Source: Acidobacteriaceae bacterium (GTDB lineage Bacteria; Acidobacteriota; Terriglobia; Terriglobales; Acidobacteriaceae). Taken from it: DNA of 8,384 bases. Position numbers and translations under genes: made by a program. The first letter of the stretch is position 1. Every line of letters begins with the position of its first letter. The notes beneath the pieces are model-generated. The model searched no databases, was not told the DNA's origin, and saw nothing but the letters and a program-made list of their open reading frames with translations. The DNA is taken from NCBI GenBank assembly GCA_003140785.1, contig PLKY01000131.1:1-8384 (forward strand), read 5' to 3'. Of the stretch, positions 5,510-8,384 are shown piece after piece.

Positions 5510-5920
5510 AGCAACGGCTTCTGGAAGCGCGTGGCGTGCGGAGCGGACTTCTGCCGCGAGGACCTGAAGAACAAGGACATGCAGTCTTGGCTCTTCTTCG
5601 ACGATGTGCTCGAAGTCTTCCCGAGTGACGAATCTAATTTCAGAACCCTTACGAGCCATTGCGTTCAAAGCATAGGGTTGTTTCCCGATAACTCCAGGCA
5701 GGCCGAGAAGCGAACCTGAACTGGCCTGAAGGCACATGATGGTTTGACCAGCATAGGATTTCATCACGAGGGTAGCCTCCCCATGAAGCAGGATGTAAAC
5801 ACCTTTGGGGGTTTCTCCTTGAACGAAGAGTGTGCGGCCTTCGTCGCAATCAACTGGCTGGGACCGCTTTTCCAGAGCGCAAACGACCCTTCGATCTGCC
5901 GAGAACGATTCGTGATTCAT
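5498..5920 (-). CDS. Crp/Fnr-type cyclic-nucleotide-binding domain protein without HTH
   Basis: The 140-aa product is a single cNMP-binding beta-barrel of the CRP/FNR superfamily: CDEGRTLFVQGETPKGVYIL at residues 25-44, LLHGEATLVM at 44-53, GSLLGLPGVIGKQPYAL at 69-85, and the closing helix EDFEHIVEEEP and beyond. CRP proteins are normally about 200-230 aa with a C-terminal winged HTH. Here the protein ends right after the dimer helix, so it cannot bind DNA in the usual way. I recall short versions of this kind in Acidobacteriota, so this length may be natural rather than a truncation. In the phosphate-binding cassette, the Glu and Arg of CRP (GEL...RSA) are replaced (GLP...YAL), so cAMP binding is doubtful. 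The start ATG 5920 has AGGA 6 nt upstream. Upstream DNA carries a palindrome and a CRP-like operator. Confidence 0.85.
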   Translation of the reverse strand: MNHESFSADRRVVCALEKRSQPVDCDEGRTLFVQGETPKGVYILLHGEATLVMKSYAGQTIMCLQASSGSLLGLPGVIGKQPYALNAMARKGSEIRFVTREDFEHIVEEEPRLHVLVLQVLAAEVRSARHALPEAVAFSE

Positions 5921-5939
5921 AGGTTGTCCTGTTTATCCA

Positions 5940-5955
5940 CTGCCAGAATTGGCAG
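5940..5955. promoter_or_regulatory. Palindrome upstream of the cNMP-domain gene
   Basis: CTGCCA-GAAT-TGGCAG is a perfect inverted repeat with 6-bp arms, ending 19 nt before the regulator's start codon on the minus strand. Its position, between any promoter and the SD, suits an operator or a small mRNA hairpin. The binding protein is unknown. Confidence 0.4.
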
Positions 5956-6013
5956 AGCCCAGGTGACCGTCTGACGCTAGCGGGATAGTTTCTTCTTCTT
6001 GCCATCGAATGGA

Positions 6014-6029
6014 TGTGCTCTGGATCACA
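6014..6029. promoter_or_regulatory. CRP-like operator
   Basis: On the minus strand the site reads TGTGATCCAGAGCACA, against the CRP consensus TGTGA-N6-TCACA: nine of ten consensus bases match, with one change (T to G) in the second arm. Its centre is about 100 bp upstream of the cNMP-domain gene's ATG (5920), a usual promoter distance. A TTGACA lies nearby on the same strand but no convincing -10 is seen. The neighbouring regulator has no HTH, so the binder would be another CRP/FNR protein. Confidence 0.5.
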
Positions 6030-6302
6030 CCCGCAAAGTTTGATGTCAATAGCTCTACGGAGACACGGGGAGTGGTGCAGCTCGCTTTCGCGACAACGTT
6101 AGCGACCTTACAAATTGAGACCAGAAAGCATTTTGCTGGCCCACATTTGACCGCTGTGAAGCCGGAAACAATCTTGTGACGGGTTCCCCTTATCCGCTGC
6201 GGTCGACGAGTATGCACTTTTGAATGCACACTATGCAGTGTTACGCCTCTGGAGCAGTAAAGGTGCCACAATGAGTTTCCGCCGATCAGTCCGAGGTCAA
6301 GA

Positions 6303-7955
6303 ATGCTCCATCGAGAGTCAACTGAAGATCACATCGAGAAAGTTTGCGCGATTGAGAAGCGAGCCGATCTCTGCCTTGAACACCTGAGTCTTGCGTCGAT
6401 CCCCGGACACCTCGCGGTGTGGACTGTGCTGAGCACGACCGTAGCGATGATTGAAGAGAACCATGCCCAATTCGGGCCAACAAGCCCTCGGTTTCAAGCT
6501 GCGATGCTCAATCTCACAAGGTACTGTCCCATGCTTGTTCGATGGCTCAAAGGACTCTCCAGAGGCCGACCCCCAACCGACTGGCAGCCAACTTGGGACC
6601 CGGCGCTGGATGCCCTGGCTAGAAGGGACCTCGCGACCGTCCAGAACTATGACGCTTTTCAGTTCTCTTACCCCATGTGGTACCGCGACCGCGCTCATGC
6701 GGAAATTCTCGATGACAACAGTGTTCGATTCACAGTAGACGGAGGTACTCGTGATCGTCAGGTCAGTGCCTACCACAAGGGGATACGACCGCTGGAGGGA
6801 CTCTATAAGGCCATCCCTGGGGTAGGTGTCGAACCGACGGAAGCGATTATGCGTCGATACCAGCGCATACTGTCTGAAGCCTCCGCGACAGACCGGTACG
6901 GCTTTGCTTACGAACATTCATATGCGCTGGCAAGGCGGAGCTATAACAAGTACACTCAGCGTCTGGAAACCATGGTCCGGCGCAATGATGACCCCGACCT
7001 TGGGTCCTATACTCTGAGCGTGTTTAAGCGGTTCTATGCCGCATTACAGGCCATCTGTGCGATCCATGAGTATCTTTGCTTCTGCTGGATGAAGTGGGAG
7101 AATCCGTATCCGCTGTCTTCTGCGGTAATGGTCAAATCCCAAAATGAATGGATTAAGCTGCTCGGCAATCTCGCCGGAGTCGATCCGTCAACCGCTGAAA
7201 GCATTCTCAGCGACCTGACGTTTTACTCAAAGCGTCTACCCGATCTCAACGTTTATCCATTCGTTCCTCTTGATGAGTCGCGTGGGACCATCGCTTTGAT
7301 CCCGCATTTCGTTCTCAATTCCAATCCCGAAGAGAACATATTGCGGATTTGCTCGTATCACCGTCCAAAGGTATACGACCTGTTGAGCAACGACAAAGAA
7401 GCGATCATGCGCGAGACGCTAGTGGGACATCTGGGGAGTTACGGAGTCGATCATTCGATCCAATTGCCGGATGGTTCCGCAGAGATTGATTTAGTGATTG
7501 AAGATGAATCGTCATCGACTGCGGTGATCGCGGAATTGAAATGGTATCGAAAGCCGACGACCTATCGCGAGCGTCTGAGGGCCGATGAACAGTTTCTCGA
7601 TGGAATGCACCGCCAGCTCAGAAGGATAAAGCTGTTCTGCCGAGAACACCCCGACTTCTTGGAACAGCGAGGAGCACTGAAACGGAACCTGACAGAATAC
7701 AAGAACGTTCATTATCTGCTGATCGCACGTGACTACTGGATTTGGATCGAGCCTAGAGATCAATCTGCTGTCGTCGACTTCGAGCAGTTTCGGTTCGCTG
7801 TGGGACGACATCAGACGCTGGAATCCACAGTTTCAGAAGTCCTTGCTTATGAGTGGCTCCCGGTAGAAGGGAAGGACTTCAATGTCAGATATGATCGTCG
7901 GACGGTCGAGGGGGTCGCAGTCGAGTCCGAAGTGTTCTATGCCGGGCCGCATTAG
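6303..7955 (+). CDS. Uncharacterised 550-aa protein with C-terminal PD-(D/E)XK nuclease-like motif
   Basis: This is a large soluble protein with no signal peptide. Residues 1-370 are mostly helical and match no family I can name; they include WQPTWDPALDALARRDL (94-110) and an aromatic region SYNKYTQRLETMVRRNDDPD (213-232). At 371-450 the order of elements fits a restriction-endonuclease fold: a helix beginning RETLVGHLG (E371), a strand pair with GSAEIDLVIE (D396), then the strand TAVIAELKWY (E411, K413), and a basic helix with RERLRADEQFLDGMHRQLRR (422-441). D-x14-E-x-K is the PD-(D/E)XK signature, so metal-dependent nucleic-acid cleavage is likely but inferred. I recall large uncharacterised families with this architecture near defence genes. 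ATG 6303 is the first start after an in-frame TAA at 6258, with GAGGT 5 nt upstream. Two small genes follow closely on the same strand, suggesting an operon. Confidence 0.8.
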   Translation: MLHRESTEDHIEKVCAIEKRADLCLEHLSLASIPGHLAVWTVLSTTVAMIEENHAQFGPTSPRFQAAMLNLTRYCPMLVRWLKGLSRGRPPTDWQPTWDPALDALARRDLATVQNYDAFQFSYPMWYRDRAHAEILDDNSVRFTVDGGTRDRQVSAYHKGIRPLEGLYKAIPGVGVEPTEAIMRRYQRILSEASATDRYGFAYEHSYALARRSYNKYTQRLETMVRRNDDPDLGSYTLSVFKRFYAALQAICAIHEYLCFCWMKWENPYPLSSAVMVKSQNEWIKLLGNLAGVDPSTAESILSDLTFYSKRLPDLNVYPFVPLDESRGTIALIPHFVLNSNPEENILRICSYHRPKVYDLLSNDKEAIMRETLVGHLGSYGVDHSIQLPDGSAEIDLVIEDESSSTAVIAELKWYRKPTTYRERLRADEQFLDGMHRQLRRIKLFCREHPDFLEQRGALKRNLTEYKNVHYLLIARDYWIWIEPRDQSAVVDFEQFRFAVGRHQTLESTVSEVLAYEWLPVEGKDFNVRYDRRTVEGVAVESEVFYAGPH

Positions 7956-8205
7956 GCCGCAGGACTGCCAAACTGTGTTGGTGTTTGGCCTCCCTGAGAC
8001 CCGGCTATCTGACTACATCGTTCGCTGCAAGGGATGCTCCGAGAACATCCCTGCGCCGGTGGAAACGATGCCTTCATCCTGCATCATTGCTGAGTGTCCG
8101 TTGTGTGGTGAACGTCGGTATTACCTCCCCACTGACATCTTCAGAGGCAGGCTCTCGTATCGGCTCAATCGCAAGCCGGTGAGATCGGAGAGAACGGTAC
8201 GTTGA
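7939..8205 (+). CDS. Small zinc-ribbon-like protein
   Basis: This encodes an 88-aa protein if started at ATG 7939. YIVRCKGCSENIPAP at residues 26-40 and CIIAECPLCGERRYYLP at 48-64 place two CxxC pairs (C30/C33 and C53/C56) 19 residues apart, as in a structural zinc ribbon. The C-terminus is basic. Such a protein could bind nucleic acid or a partner protein. The start is uncertain: the frame is open from ATG 7882, but that overlaps the nuclease-like gene by 74 nt. ATG 7939 overlaps by 17 nt. GTG 7975, with AGGA 10 nt upstream, leaves 19 nt between the genes and still keeps both CxxC pairs. The TGA at 8203-8205 shares its last base with an ATG, the first possible start of the next gene, so the two are probably translationally coupled. 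The family is not named with confidence. Confidence 0.65.
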   Translation: MPGRIRPQDCQTVLVFGLPETRLSDYIVRCKGCSENIPAPVETMPSSCIIAECPLCGERRYYLPTDIFRGRLSYRLNRKPVRSERTVR

Positions 8206-8249
8206 TGGGAGAAATGAAGAGAGCAAACGCCTACGAGGAGAAACGGCGC

Positions 8250-8384
8250 ATGACGGACAGGTTCGCATCTACGCTCGTGATCGCTGCATCCATCATCGCC
8301 GCTGTGAGGCTGGCACGGGACCCGGACATCAGCCGACCTTCCCCACGACTGTCAGCAGTCATTGGTGACAGCGTGTCGCTGGCC
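8250..8384 (+). CDS. Small hydrophobic-helix protein, 3'-partial
   Basis: The frame runs off the window edge. From ATG 8250 it reads MTDRFASTLVIAASIIAAVR, then LARDPDISRPSPRLSAVIGD, then SVSLA: a short hydrophobic helix at about residues 5-18, an Arg/Asp-rich patch, then a second helix. The first helix could be a marginal membrane segment or an amphipathic packing helix. GAGGAG ends 9 nt before ATG 8250 and favours this start. ATG 8205 is in the same frame, overlaps the previous stop as TGATG, and would add 15 mostly charged residues. A frameshifted relative lies at 5389-5509, so this is a recurring family. Its function is unknown; its tight link to the zinc-ribbon-like gene suggests a shared role. 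Confidence 0.6.
   Translation, partial: MTDRFASTLVIAASIIAAVRLARDPDISRPSPRLSAVIGDSVSLA

Larger units (their letters stand above)
5921..6302. other. 382-bp divergent intergenic region
   Basis: This gap separates the minus-strand cNMP-domain gene from the plus-strand nuclease-like gene and should hold both promoters. I see the palindrome at 5940-5955, the CRP-like site at 6014-6029, and ATGCA repeated at 6212, 6224 and 6233 about 70-90 bp before ATG 6303. A minus-strand open frame crosses it (6271-5933) but has poor codon character. No RNA gene is recognisable. Confidence 0.5.

Noticed and set aside
5378..5719. 113-codon plus-strand frame
   Set aside because: Only its first third matches anything (the decayed small gene); the rest is the antisense of the cNMP-domain gene.
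5933..6271. 112-codon minus-strand frame ending 12 nt before the cNMP-domain gene
   Set aside because: The position would suit an operon, but it contains many rare codons, starts without an SD, and covers the CRP-like site and the palindrome, so I treat it as non-coding. A homologue search could reverse this.
6271..6387. 38-codon ORF with AAGGT 6 nt upstream, overlapping the start of the nuclease-like gene
   Set aside because: It has a plausible ribosome site but no recognisable product, and it lies almost wholly within the larger gene. It could be a leader peptide, but nothing supports that.
6318..6917. 199-codon minus-strand open frame inside the nuclease-like gene
   Set aside because: It overlaps a well-supported 550-aa gene, and its translation is low in protein-like pattern.
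1..8384. CRISPR arrays, tRNA or rRNA genes
   Set aside because: No regularly spaced repeats and no tRNA- or rRNA-like sequence seen on reading either strand.

Overview
The window looks like an accessory, partly decayed stretch of a soil-bacterial chromosome. Moderately high GC, the style of the cyclic-nucleotide-binding-only regulator, and the DUF4238-like protein point to Acidobacteriota (Terriglobales-like). This placement comes from recalled resemblance and was not computed.

Layout. Positions 2-1357 (+) hold the 3' nine-tenths of a flavin-dependent disulfide oxidoreductase related to dihydrolipoyl dehydrogenase and mercuric reductase. It is the only clear housekeeping-type gene. Next come a DUF4238-like gene broken by an in-frame amber codon and a degraded 5' end (1432-2478, +) and, 15 nt later, an intact 183-aa protein of unknown function (2494-3045, +). 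A minus-strand block faces these two: a serine recombinase/resolvase (4224-3655) with a good promoter and Shine-Dalgarno (SD), then two small unknown genes (3604-3203 and 3193-2957). The last runs antisense into the end of the 183-aa gene. Upstream of the resolvase, 4241-4347 carries short repeats that could be a resolvase site or the worn end of an insertion sequence.

From 4480 to about 5510 (+) the sequence looks like wreckage. A hypothetical gene reads well for about 185 codons and then loses its character. It is followed by a perfect 11-bp hairpin, an extremely strong SD in front of a 17-codon ORF, and a frameshifted remnant of a small hydrophobic protein. On the minus strand (5920-5498) lies a cyclic-nucleotide-binding fold protein with no DNA-binding domain. 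The 382-bp non-coding gap upstream of it contains a 16-bp CRP-like operator and a second palindrome near the start codon.

The right end (6303-8384, +) is a compact co-directional set of three genes: a 550-aa protein with a C-terminal PD-(D/E)XK nuclease-like motif, an 88-aa CxxC/CxxC zinc-ribbon-like protein, and a small protein with a hydrophobic helix cut by the window edge. The decayed gene near 5400 is a relative of this last protein, so the small-protein family occurs twice here. The best candidate for an undescribed system is this nuclease, zinc-ribbon and small-hydrophobic-protein set, possibly a defence or mobile-element module. That role is inferred from domain type, tight packing and neighbourhood only. 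I see no CRISPR array, tRNA or rRNA.
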